From Syntrophomonadaceae bacterium (GTDB lineage: Bacteria; Bacillota; Dethiobacteria; DTU022): 11,264 nucleotides of DNA. Of this stretch, positions 1-6,968 are shown piece after piece. A program made the position numbers and the translations under genes. The stretch covers positions 1 to 11,264 of the forward strand of contig SLQM01000057.1 of NCBI GenBank assembly GCA_007131435.1. The letters run 5' to 3'. The notes under the pieces are model-generated. The model searched no databases. It was given only the letters and a program-made list of their open reading frames with translations, and was not told where the DNA came from. Each line of letters starts with the position of its first letter. Within the stretch, counting starts at the first letter, position 1.

Positions 1-1
1 A

Positions 2-592
2 GGGGGCACCCTGGAAGAAGCTATTAATGCAGGCGTACGTAAGGGTTATGATGAAGGGTACCTTCGTAAATCGATTGTTGAAGATCCACTTTATGACCGG
101 AAAAACACAGGTGATAACACACCCGCCGTGATATATACAGATATTGTTCCGGGAGATAAGGTAAAAATTGCTTTTGCCCCTAAAGGTGGGGGCAGCGAAA
201 ATATGAGTACTGTCAAAATGCTCAAACCTTCTGATGGTGAAGAAGGGTTAGTAGAATTTGTTGTCAGCCACGTCAAGGCTGCCGGCCCAAATCCCTGCCC
301 GCCAATCGTTGTAGGTGTCGGTATTGGAGGAACATTCGACAAGGTTGCAGTGCAGGCGAAAAAAGCCTTGTTCCGCCCCGTCGGAACACCGCATCCAGAC
401 AGCAAGTTTGCAGCCCTTGAAAAGAAAATACTCGACAAAATTAATGACCTGGGAGTTGGGCCGCAGGGATTTGGGGGAAGGACTTTCGCCCTGGCCGTCC
501 ATATTGAAACCTTTCCTTCTCACATTGCCAGCATGGCTGCGGCAGTAAATATTAACTGTCATGCCTGCAGGCATCTTGAAAGAACCTTGTAA
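2..592 (+). CDS. Class I fumarate hydratase, alpha subunit (5'-partial)
   Basis: This is the C-terminal part of the alpha (N-terminal-type) subunit of the two-subunit, oxygen-sensitive [4Fe-4S] fumarase/tartrate dehydratase family (TtdA/FumA type), which interconverts fumarate and malate. The reading frame is open from base 2, so the true start lies upstream; about 196 residues are visible of a family length near 280. Recognisable blocks are the GYLRKS...DPL..R.NTGDNTPAV stretch, the IVPGD..KI.F.PKGGGSENMS block, and the GVGIGGTFDKV block. Two of the three expected cluster-ligand cysteines are visible: the Cys of NPCPP (codon 296-298) and the Cys of NINCHACRH (codon 557-559). The third should lie upstream. 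The beta-subunit gene follows after 29 bp in the same operon, as usual for this enzyme. The alternative substrate tartrate cannot be excluded from sequence, but the malic enzyme and fumarate reductase neighbours favour fumarate. Confidence 0.95.
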   Translation, partial: GGTLEEAINAGVRKGYDEGYLRKSIVEDPLYDRKNTGDNTPAVIYTDIVPGDKVKIAFAPKGGGSENMSTVKMLKPSDGEEGLVEFVVSHVKAAGPNPCPPIVVGVGIGGTFDKVAVQAKKALFRPVGTPHPDSKFAALEKKILDKINDLGVGPQGFGGRTFALAVHIETFPSHIASMAAAVNINCHACRHLERTL

Positions 593-621
593 TAATTAAA
601 AAGTGAAAGGAGGCACGGATA

Positions 622-1173
622 ATGGAACCGAAAAAAATTCAGGCTCCCTTAAGTGATGAAGATGTAATGTCTCTTAAAGCAGGAGATAATGTTCTTATAA
701 ATGGTGTTATTTATACAGCAAGGGATGCTGCCCACAAAAAGCTGGTTGAACTGATGGATAAAGGAGAACCGCTGCCTATCGATTTAATCGGCCAGTTTAT
801 TTATTATGTTGGGCCTACCCCGGCAAAACCGGGCCAGGCAATAGGTTCAGCAGGACCGACAACAAGCGGAAGAATGGATGTATATACGCCTAAAATGCTT
901 GAAAAAGGAATGAAAGCCTGCATTGGCAAAGGTTTACGCAGCCAGGCGGTAAAAGATGCATTGCAGCAATATAAAGGGCTATATTTAGCAGCAGTTGGCG
1001 GTGCTGGTGCGCTGCTGTCTAAAAAGATCAAGAAGTCTGAAGTTGTTGCTTATCCTGAGCTGGGTGCTGAAGCTATTCATCGTCTCGAGGTTGAGGACTT
1101 CCCTGCAACTGTAATCAATGACGCTTACGGGAACGATCTATACGCCGAAGGGGCAAAAGAGTATGCAAGATAA
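622..1173 (+). CDS. Class I fumarate hydratase, beta subunit
   Basis: This 183-residue protein is the beta (C-terminal-type, TtdB-like) subunit that completes the fumarase active site with the alpha subunit encoded just upstream. Family blocks are visible in order: TARDAAHK near residue 35, GPTTSGR at residues 78-84 followed by MD, the IGKG block, GGAGALLSKKI, and a C-terminal LEVEDFPATV..D..GNDLY block. The length is normal for this subunit (about 180-190 residues). The ATG at 622 is preceded by a perfect AAAGGAGG ribosome binding site at 606-613 with an 8-base spacer, so the start is well supported. The next gene, malic enzyme, starts 37 bp downstream with no terminator between them, which suggests fumarate is converted through malate to pyruvate, or the reverse. 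Confidence 0.95.
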   Translation: MEPKKIQAPLSDEDVMSLKAGDNVLINGVIYTARDAAHKKLVELMDKGEPLPIDLIGQFIYYVGPTPAKPGQAIGSAGPTTSGRMDVYTPKMLEKGMKACIGKGLRSQAVKDALQQYKGLYLAAVGGAGALLSKKIKKSEVVAYPELGAEAIHRLEVEDFPATVINDAYGNDLYAEGAKEYAR

Positions 1174-1210
1174 GCATTAAAAAATATTATATGAAAGTAG
1201 GGACAGGATT

Positions 1211-2551
1211 ATGACAATGAATAAAGATGAGCTGCTGGCAAAAGCGAAAAAGCCGGCTGCAGATGCTATGAAACTTCACCCATTTTATAAGGGCAAGATT
1301 CAGGCAGAATTGAAATGTTGTGTTCGCGATATCAATGATTTTGCCATCTGGTATACACCGGGAGTGGCTGAACCCTGTAAAGCAATTGCAGAAAACAAGG
1401 AAGATGTTTTTAAATATACCAATAAAGGAAATCTTTTAGCAGTTGTTTCCGACGGAACCAGGGTTTTGGGCCTTGGTGATATAGGACCAGAGGCCAGTAT
1501 GCCTGTCATGGAAGGCAAGGCACTGCTTTTCAAATACTTGGGAGGTGTTGATGCTTTTCCGGTATGTGTTGATACTAAAGACCCGGAAGAGTTTATCAAC
1601 TTTGTCAAGTTAATGCAGCCCTGTTTTGGAGGGATTAACTTAGAAGATATAGCAAGCCCGAAATGTTTTTATATTCTTGACAGGCTCCGGGAAGAATGTC
1701 ATATTCCGGTATGGCATGATGATCAGCAAGGTACTGCCATGGTAACGGTAGCCGGCTTGATCAATGCCCTTAAGATTGTCGGTAAGAAGATGAACGATGC
1801 CAAGATTGTTATGATGGGCGCCGGAGCGGCGAATATTTGTACAATCCGCCTTCTTGAGGCTGCCGGTGCTGATCCGGGCAAGACAGTGCTTATAGACAGC
1901 AAGGGAACCCTGCACAAGGGGCGTACCGAGCTAAAAGAACAACATCCTGTTAAATGGGAGCTCTGCCAGACAACAAACGCCGCTGGCATCACTGGTGGCG
2001 CAGCTGATGCATGCAGGGGTGCTGATGTGATTATCGGGCTTTCTACTCCAGGTCCTGATGTTATCAAAAAAGAATGGATTGAAAGCATGGCAGAGGATGC
2101 AATTGTGTTTGCATGTGCCAACCCGATTCCTGAGATCTGGCCCTGGGAAGCTCTTGAAGCCGGCGCGAAAATTGTTTCTACCGGCCGCTCAGATTTTCCG
2201 AACCAGGTTAACAACTCACTCGGATTCCCCGCTATCTTCCGCGGTGTTTTAGATGTACAGGCAACTACAATAACTGATTCGATGTGTATAGCAGCGGCAG
2301 AAGAACTTGCAGCATGTGCCCCCGATGGCGGAATGAACCCGGAAATGATCTTGCCCACGATGGACATGTGGGAAGTATTTCCGCGGGTAGCAACCGCAAC
2401 CGCTATGAAAGCCATAGAAGAAGGTGTAGCCCGCCTGGAGCTTAGCCGTGATGAAATATATAAGCTGGCGGAAGAATCCATCAGCAAAGCGCAAAAGCAG
2501 ACTAAACTCTTGATGGATGAAGGTTTTATTCCAGACCCGCCTGCCGAATAG
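1211..2551 (+). CDS. NAD(P)-dependent malic enzyme
   Basis: This 446-residue protein is a malic enzyme that oxidatively decarboxylates L-malate to pyruvate and CO2 with reduction of NAD(P). Residues expected for the family are present: the catalytic tyrosine in YTPGVAEPC (Y48), the catalytic lysine in EGKALLFK (K103), the metal-binding region GGINLEDI and HDDQQGTA (D170/D171), a GxGxxN dinucleotide-binding turn (G203, G205, N208), and the C-terminal ANPIPEI and TGRSDFPNQVNN blocks. The length fits the short bacterial malic enzymes, and there is no fused phosphotransacetylase domain. The residue after the second beta strand of the Rossmann fold is acidic (LID), which mildly suggests NAD over NADP but is not decisive. 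The start at 1211 has an AGGGA-type ribosome binding site about 7 bases upstream. The gene lies between fumarase and a fumarate reductase-like pair. In vivo direction is not determined by the sequence. Confidence 0.95.
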   Translation: MTMNKDELLAKAKKPAADAMKLHPFYKGKIQAELKCCVRDINDFAIWYTPGVAEPCKAIAENKEDVFKYTNKGNLLAVVSDGTRVLGLGDIGPEASMPVMEGKALLFKYLGGVDAFPVCVDTKDPEEFINFVKLMQPCFGGINLEDIASPKCFYILDRLREECHIPVWHDDQQGTAMVTVAGLINALKIVGKKMNDAKIVMMGAGAANICTIRLLEAAGADPGKTVLIDSKGTLHKGRTELKEQHPVKWELCQTTNAAGITGGAADACRGADVIIGLSTPGPDVIKKEWIESMAEDAIVFACANPIPEIWPWEALEAGAKIVSTGRSDFPNQVNNSLGFPAIFRGVLDVQATTITDSMCIAAAEELAACAPDGGMNPEMILPTMDMWEVFPRVATATAMKAIEEGVARLELSRDEIYKLAEESISKAQKQTKLLMDEGFIPDPPAE

Positions 2552-2566
2552 ACCAAGGAGGTAAAT

Positions 2567-3250
2567 ATGACAGATCAAATACAAAAGGTCGACATATATA
2601 TAATGGGTAAAAAGTATACAGTTCCGGAAACCCTGACCATCATGGATGCTATGGAATACGCGGGGTACCAGCTGGTTCGGGGCTGTGGCTGCCGCGCTGG
2701 TTTCTGCGGAGCATGTGCGACTGTATACAGGATGGCAGGAGATTATGAGCTTAAAGTCGGATTGGCCTGTCAGACAAAAGTCGAAGATGGGATGTACCTT
2801 GCTCAAATACCATTTTTCCCCGGACGTAAAGCAACATTCGACCTGGAGGAAATTAAACCTTCTACAGCACATTTCTCCCAATTATATCCTGAAGTGTACC
2901 GCTGCCTCGGTTGTAGTTCCTGCACTAAAGTATGTCCGCAGGATATTGATGTTATGCAGTACATTGCTTATATCCAGCGTGGTGATTTTCAAAAAGCAGC
3001 AGACTTATCATTTGATTGCCTGATGTGCGGACTTTGTGTGTCACGCTGCCCGGCAAACATAGTGCACTACAACGCTGCCCTTGCAGCCCGTCGCTTGTAC
3101 AGCCGATATATAGCAAAACCGTATGCTTTCCTTGCTGAAAGAGCCAAAGCGATAGAAGAAGGTAAAATGGACGCAGAAATAGATGAGCTGGTAGCTGCAG
3201 ACAAGGAAAAGCTTCAGGAACTATATGATAATCGCGAAATAGAAAAGTAG
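2567..3250 (+). CDS. Fumarate reductase/succinate dehydrogenase-type iron-sulfur protein (one 2Fe-2S, two 4Fe-4S motifs)
   Basis: This 227-residue electron-transfer protein resembles the iron-sulfur subunit of fumarate reductases and succinate dehydrogenases and probably wires the downstream flavoprotein to its electron partner. The N-terminal part is a ferredoxin-like fold with a [2Fe-2S] cysteine set (C42, C47, C50, C68; C40 is extra). The C-terminal half carries two complete C-x2-C-x2-C-x3-C-P motifs (C113/116/119/123 and C151/154/157/161). Classical SdhB/FrdB proteins lack one of these cysteines and hold a [3Fe-4S] cluster, so this protein should instead hold two [4Fe-4S] clusters. It has no membrane segment, and the C-terminal tail (about residues 180-227) is charged and helical. 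The start is supported by AAGGAGG at 2555-2561, 5 bases before ATG. It follows malic enzyme by 15 bp. Its electron partner is unknown; no heterodisulfide reductase-like cysteine-rich domain is present. Confidence 0.88.
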   Translation: MTDQIQKVDIYIMGKKYTVPETLTIMDAMEYAGYQLVRGCGCRAGFCGACATVYRMAGDYELKVGLACQTKVEDGMYLAQIPFFPGRKATFDLEEIKPSTAHFSQLYPEVYRCLGCSSCTKVCPQDIDVMQYIAYIQRGDFQKAADLSFDCLMCGLCVSRCPANIVHYNAALAARRLYSRYIAKPYAFLAERAKAIEEGKMDAEIDELVAADKEKLQELYDNREIEK

Positions 3251-3273
3251 ACCCTGAAAGGAGGAGCACACAG

Positions 3274-4878
3274 TTGAGTTACACGCCTGAATTAATGGAG
3301 TTAATGAAAAAGGTAGAAGAGACAAGGCCCTCCAGGGTCGGTGTCAACTATCCACGCATGACACCTGATGAACGAAGAGATGTGCTTAGAAATTTTCACC
3401 CGGATTATATCGAAGATGGTTTTCGTGAATTGAAAGTGGGTGTTGATAAGGGCGCTCGTTTAACTAATGAAATGGCTGATGTATTTGAAGCCTACAGCAG
3501 GTTAAAAGATGTAGATATTGATTTAACAGCAGAGCCAGATTATGACGTTGATATATTAATTATCGGTGGAGGTGGGGCAGGAGCCTCAGCGGCACTTGAA
3601 GCACATTCTGCCGGTGCAAATGTCATGATATCAACAAAGCTTCGCTTTGGGGATGCCAATACCATGATGGCCCAGGGAGGTATTCAGGCTGCAGACAAGG
3701 AGAACGACAGCCCGGCAATCCACTACCTTGATGTGATGGGTGGAGGAAGGCTTGAAAATGTTCCCGAACTTGCCCGGGCGCTTGTAATGGATGCGCCACT
3801 GGTAATTAAGTGGCTTGAAGACATGGGAACCATGTTCGATAAAAAAGAAGATGGTACAATGATTACCATTCATGGTGGAGGTACTTCACGCAAAAGAATG
3901 CATGCTGCACGTGATTACACGGGCGCGGAGATTATGAGAACCCTGCGGGATGAAGTTCTAAATAAGGGTATTAAAGTTGTTGAATTCAGCGCTGCTGTGG
4001 AGATTATTCTTGACGATAAGGGAAGCGCAGCCGGAGCTGTACTTTATAACCTGGAAACAGACCAGTATGAAGTAGCCAGGGCTAAAACTGTTATTATCGC
4101 TACCGGTGGTTCAGGAAGGCTGCATTATCGCGGTTTTCCCACGAGCAATCATTACGGGGCAACTGCTGATGGCCTGGTCATGGGTTACCGTGCCGGAGCT
4201 AAGACAATTTATGCTGACTCAATACAATACCATCCCACGGGCGGAGCCTATCCTCCGCAGTTACTGGGTTTGCTGGTAACTGAAAAAACAAGGGGACTGG
4301 GCGCTACACCTTTGAATATCAAGGGTGAACAGTTTGTCTATCACCTGGAAACCAGGGATGTTGCTTCCTCGGCAATTATCCGCGAATGCGAGGAACGAGG
4401 CCTTGGTGTCCCCCTGCCGACAGGAATTACTGCCGTTTGGCTGGATTCTCCACTAATTGATCTGATTCACGGAGAAGGGACTATAGAACGCCAGCTTCCT
4501 GCAATGCTGCGTCAATTCCAAAGATTTGATGTTGATATAAGAAAAGTACCCATGCTAATTTATCCGACCCTGCATTATCAGAACGGTGGCCTTCTGATCG
4601 ATGAAAATGGCTTAAGTTCTGTTAATAACCTCTACGTTGCCGGTGAAGCTTCCGGTGGCATGCATGGTACAAACCGCTTAATGGGTAACTCTCTACTGGA
4701 CATTATTGTTTTCGGACGCAGGGCCGGACGCCACGCAGCCGTTGTAATTAAGGATTTGGAAGTGCCTGTTGGTTTAAATTTAGAACATCTTAACTCTTAT
4801 CATAAAGAGTTGGAGGAAACCGGAGCAGCTGACGGTCGTATCGGCCCAATGCTACTGCCAAGGTATACACACAGGTAA
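3274..4878 (+). CDS. FAD-dependent fumarate reductase/succinate dehydrogenase flavoprotein subunit
   Basis: This 534-residue flavoprotein of the FrdA/SdhA/NadB superfamily probably interconverts fumarate and succinate. A Rossmann FAD-binding motif GxGxxG is at G98-G103, followed by MAQGGIQAAD. Conserved active-site residues are visible: His in QYHPTG (H320), Arg in EKTRG (R340), His in PTLHYQNGG (H434) and Arg in HGTNRL (R468). Three features are odd: the histidine that covalently carries FAD in SdhA/FrdA is Asn here (N129), about 90 residues precede the FAD domain, and the C-terminal helical domain is largely absent (534 against roughly 580-600 residues). The start is a TTG, chosen because a perfect AAAGGAGG lies at 3257-3264 with a 9-base spacer; the next in-frame ATG (3295) has no such site. 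No membrane anchor gene is adjacent. The stop overlaps the next start by one base. L-aspartate oxidase is a less likely alternative given the neighbours. Confidence 0.88.
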   Translation: MSYTPELMELMKKVEETRPSRVGVNYPRMTPDERRDVLRNFHPDYIEDGFRELKVGVDKGARLTNEMADVFEAYSRLKDVDIDLTAEPDYDVDILIIGGGGAGASAALEAHSAGANVMISTKLRFGDANTMMAQGGIQAADKENDSPAIHYLDVMGGGRLENVPELARALVMDAPLVIKWLEDMGTMFDKKEDGTMITIHGGGTSRKRMHAARDYTGAEIMRTLRDEVLNKGIKVVEFSAAVEIILDDKGSAAGAVLYNLETDQYEVARAKTVIIATGGSGRLHYRGFPTSNHYGATADGLVMGYRAGAKTIYADSIQYHPTGGAYPPQLLGLLVTEKTRGLGATPLNIKGEQFVYHLETRDVASSAIIRECEERGLGVPLPTGITAVWLDSPLIDLIHGEGTIERQLPAMLRQFQRFDVDIRKVPMLIYPTLHYQNGGLLIDENGLSSVNNLYVAGEASGGMHGTNRLMGNSLLDIIVFGRRAGRHAAVVIKDLEVPVGLNLEHLNSYHKELEETGAADGRIGPMLLPRYTHR

Positions 4879-6098
4879 TGGATCGGGAGCAGCATGTTGA
4901 TAAAGAAAGACTGCCTCTTAATGGATTGACAGTTCTTGATTTTACCAGACTGTTGCCCGGACCCCTGGCTACTATGCATCTTGGGGCTTATGGGGCAGAT
5001 ATTGTTAAGATAGAAGATGTGGAGACCGGCGATCCTACAAGGTTCGTCGGTCGTTTTATTAATGGCAGCGGCGCTTTTTTCCGGCAGCTAAATCGCAATA
5101 AGAAGAGTATAGCCTTGAATTTGAAGACAGAAGAGGGCCGGGAAATTGTTAAAAAGCTGGTAGTAAAGGCTGACGTGCTTGTTGAAGGTTTCAGACCGGG
5201 AGTGATGAAAAAACTTGGCCTGGGTTATGAGGAACTGAGTAAGATAAACAGAAGGATGGTTTATGCTGCTATTACCGGTTACGGTTATAATAACACTTTC
5301 AGCTACAGGGCTGGTCATGACATTAATTATTCAGGGTTGTCAGGGTTACTGTCTTTGTGTGCAACCAGGGGAGAAAAACCGGAAGCACAGGGCATACAGG
5401 TAGCAGACATTGCTGCCGGTAGTTTAATGGCCATAAACGCGGTACTGATGGCCCTTTACGCCAGGGGAAAAAGTGGTGACGGCAGCTTTGTCGATGTTTC
5501 GCTGACAAGAGGATTACTTCCATTTCTATCGCTTGCCGCTGCAGGGATCAACAGCGATGAGGATATCGCAAGGAAGGGAAGTGGCCCGATAACTGGTGCA
5601 TATGCTTGCTACAACACTTACGAGACTAAAGATGGGAAATACATGAGCCTGGGGGCCCTGGAGCCGGTATTTTGGCAGCGGTTTTGCGAAAAAATAAAGA
5701 GGCCTGAATGGATAGAGCTGCAATTTGATCAGGAAAAGCGTCTGACGCTTATAAATAAGTTGGAAATAATATTTAGGGAGAAAAGCAGAGAAGAGTGGGT
5801 AGAAGAGTTTAAGGATATTGATGCTTGCTGTGAACCAGTTCTTGAGGTGCCGGAAGCTATAGATCATTTGCTTAGTAAAGAGACTTGCAGTTGGTTGGAA
5901 ATGTGGCATGGAGACGCTAAAGAGGTATTAATAGGATACCCTTACCTTGTTTCAGGAAATGCCGGTGCGGAGCTGTTACCTCCACCAGGGCATGGAGAGC
6001 ATACAAGAGAAATCTTAAAAAAAATAGGCTATAGTAAAAACGGCATCGATGAATTGGCTGCAAAGATGATTATTAAGGTTAACCGTAACACTTTTTAG
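4878..6098 (+). CDS. Class III CoA-transferase family protein (CaiB/BaiF), alpha-methylacyl-CoA racemase-like
   Basis: This 406-residue protein belongs to the CaiB/BaiF (class III) family, which contains CoA-transferases and alpha-methylacyl-CoA racemase. Family blocks seen are LNGLTVLDFTRLLPGP and GADIVKIE near the N-terminus, then LNRNKKSIALNLK, ADVLVEGFRPG, GHDINYSGLSG, VADIAAGS and GDGSFVDVSL. The pattern His147-Asp148, Asp177 and Glu249 matches the catalytic His, Asp and Glu of bacterial and human alpha-methylacyl-CoA racemase as I recall them (H126, D156, E241 in the mycobacterial enzyme; the His-Asp spacing of 30 is identical). Formyl-CoA-transferase-type members usually lack that histidine. 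The start ATG shares its A with the stop of the flavoprotein gene and has only a weak AGG upstream, so translation is probably coupled. It is the last gene of the operon. Substrate is unknown: a methyl-branched or C4 acyl-CoA racemase, or a CoA-transferase acting on a dicarboxylate, are both possible. Confidence 0.85.
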   Translation: MDREQHVDKERLPLNGLTVLDFTRLLPGPLATMHLGAYGADIVKIEDVETGDPTRFVGRFINGSGAFFRQLNRNKKSIALNLKTEEGREIVKKLVVKADVLVEGFRPGVMKKLGLGYEELSKINRRMVYAAITGYGYNNTFSYRAGHDINYSGLSGLLSLCATRGEKPEAQGIQVADIAAGSLMAINAVLMALYARGKSGDGSFVDVSLTRGLLPFLSLAAAGINSDEDIARKGSGPITGAYACYNTYETKDGKYMSLGALEPVFWQRFCEKIKRPEWIELQFDQEKRLTLINKLEIIFREKSREEWVEEFKDIDACCEPVLEVPEAIDHLLSKETCSWLEMWHGDAKEVLIGYPYLVSGNAGAELLPPPGHGEHTREILKKIGYSKNGIDELAAKMIIKVNRNTF

Positions 6099-6164
6099 TT
6101 TTATATTTAAAGCTAACCTAAAAAAGTAGTTTCTAGTAAAACGAAGATAACTGTAAATATATTG

Positions 6165-6199
6165 AAGGGGAGAAAGCGTTTTTGCTTACTCCCTTATTT
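6165..6199 (+). terminator. Weak terminator-like hairpin after the C4 operon
   Basis: An interrupted inverted repeat starts with AAGGGGAGAAAGC at 6165-6177 and closes with GCTTACTCCCTT at 6184-6195, around a six-base loop. There is one bulged G and one A-A mismatch. Only a short T run (6197-6199) follows, so it is a poor intrinsic terminator. It is the only candidate seen between the CoA-transferase family gene and the Lrp-like gene. The rest of the AT-rich gap from 6099 to the promoter at 6283 shows nothing I can name with confidence. Confidence 0.35.
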
Positions 6200-6282
6200 G
6201 GTTAACGAGGTCAAAATGATATTATCGGTAATAAATAGTTCCATAAAGAAAATTACAGATACTAAAATATAAGATAAACTTG

Positions 6283-6311
6283 TTGAATACTAACTGGAAA
6301 ATGATTATAAT
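6283..6311 (+). promoter_or_regulatory. Predicted sigma-A promoter of the Lrp-like gene
   Basis: The -35 element TTGAAT (6283-6288) and a perfect -10 element TATAAT (6306-6311) are separated by exactly 17 bp. Transcription would begin around 6318, giving a leader of roughly 40 bases before the Lrp-like start codon. The placement in the gap just before the regulator gene fits its role. Confidence 0.65.
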
Positions 6312-6360
6312 AAAGTCTGGAAGTGTATTTAGAGAAAATATTTAGCGGGGATAGGTGACA

Positions 6361-6852
6361 ATGGCAGCCCAAAAGAATCATTTCGCTTTATTCGATAAAA
6401 CTGATTACAAGATAATTAAAATGCTGCAAAAAGATTCGCGCACCCCGGCAAAGAAAATTGCTGAAGCATTAGAATTAAATGATCGCACTGTCCGTAAAAG
6501 AATTGACAGGATGGTGGAAATGGGGATTGGCCGTTTTGCCCTGGTTCTCGATCCATCCCTTTTTAGTTACTCAATATCGGTTGACATCCTATTGGAAATT
6601 GATCTTGCGAAAGAAGAAGAAATTGTAAAGAAACTTTTAGAAATGCCTTATGTATCCTATATGGCATTTGGGCAGGAGACTAACGAACTTTCAATTCAGG
6701 CAAGATATAAAAGCACTGAGGAACTGTATGAATTCTTGTGGAAAGTAATTCCTGGCATAGAGGGAGTAAAAGTATCCGAATATGCCCTGGTTCCAAGGAT
6801 AATGCGTAATATTGACGAATGGGTTCCCGCAGAAGACGATTTTTCCAGTTAA
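6361..6852 (+). CDS. Lrp/AsnC family transcriptional regulator
   Basis: This roughly 163-residue DNA-binding protein is an Lrp/AsnC-family (feast/famine) regulator. The N-terminal helix-turn-helix follows the family pattern: D-x2-D-x-K-I-I-x-M-L-Q-x-D-S-R-T, then KKIAEALELNDRTVRKRIDRM. The C-terminal part (about residues 70-150) fits the RAM/AsnC effector-binding and oligomerisation domain, which in this family usually senses amino acids. I prefer the ATG at 6361 because AGGTGA (6353-6358) gives a ribosome binding match ideally spaced for it; an in-frame GTG at 6355 would add two residues. It has its own promoter and terminator, so it is a single-gene transcript. The aminotransferase gene just downstream on the same strand is the likeliest target, with autoregulation also common in this family; both are inference. 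Confidence 0.9.
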   Translation: MAAQKNHFALFDKTDYKIIKMLQKDSRTPAKKIAEALELNDRTVRKRIDRMVEMGIGRFALVLDPSLFSYSISVDILLEIDLAKEEEIVKKLLEMPYVSYMAFGQETNELSIQARYKSTEELYEFLWKVIPGIEGVKVSEYALVPRIMRNIDEWVPAEDDFSS

Positions 6853-6876
6853 ATTAACCGCATATTATTATTGGAG

Positions 6877-6903
6877 AAGAAGCTATATTCAGCTTCTTTT
6901 TTT
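6877..6903 (+). terminator. Intrinsic terminator after the Lrp-like gene
   Basis: A perfect 8-bp stem AAGAAGCT (6877-6884) / AGCTTCTT (6891-6898) with the loop ATATTC is followed by a T run through 6903. It lies 24 bp after the stop codon of the regulator and separates it from the aminotransferase gene. Confidence 0.85.
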
Positions 6904-6968
6904 ATGCCGAAATGGAAGTTATAAATACCGATATGGAATAATTAATTACCTAAACGCTATTTATATTA

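Noticed and set aside
1723..2556. Long open frame of 277 codons on the - strand
   Set aside because: It lies opposite the well-supported malic enzyme gene, has no recognisable family motif, and looks like a shadow of the coding bias on the + strand.
2249..2881. Open frame of 210 codons on the - strand
   Set aside because: It spans the junction of malic enzyme and the iron-sulfur protein on the opposite strand, and has no known motif or plausible family.
6077..6120. Inverted repeat AGGTTA ... TAACCT around the end of the CoA-transferase family gene
   Set aside because: The arms are only 6 bp, the loop is over 30 bases, and an A run, not a T run, follows, so it is not a credible terminator.
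6198..6225. Possible second promoter TTGGTT-16 bp-TATTAT upstream of the Lrp-like gene
   Set aside because: The -35 matches only three of six consensus positions, and a clearly better promoter lies at 6283-6311.
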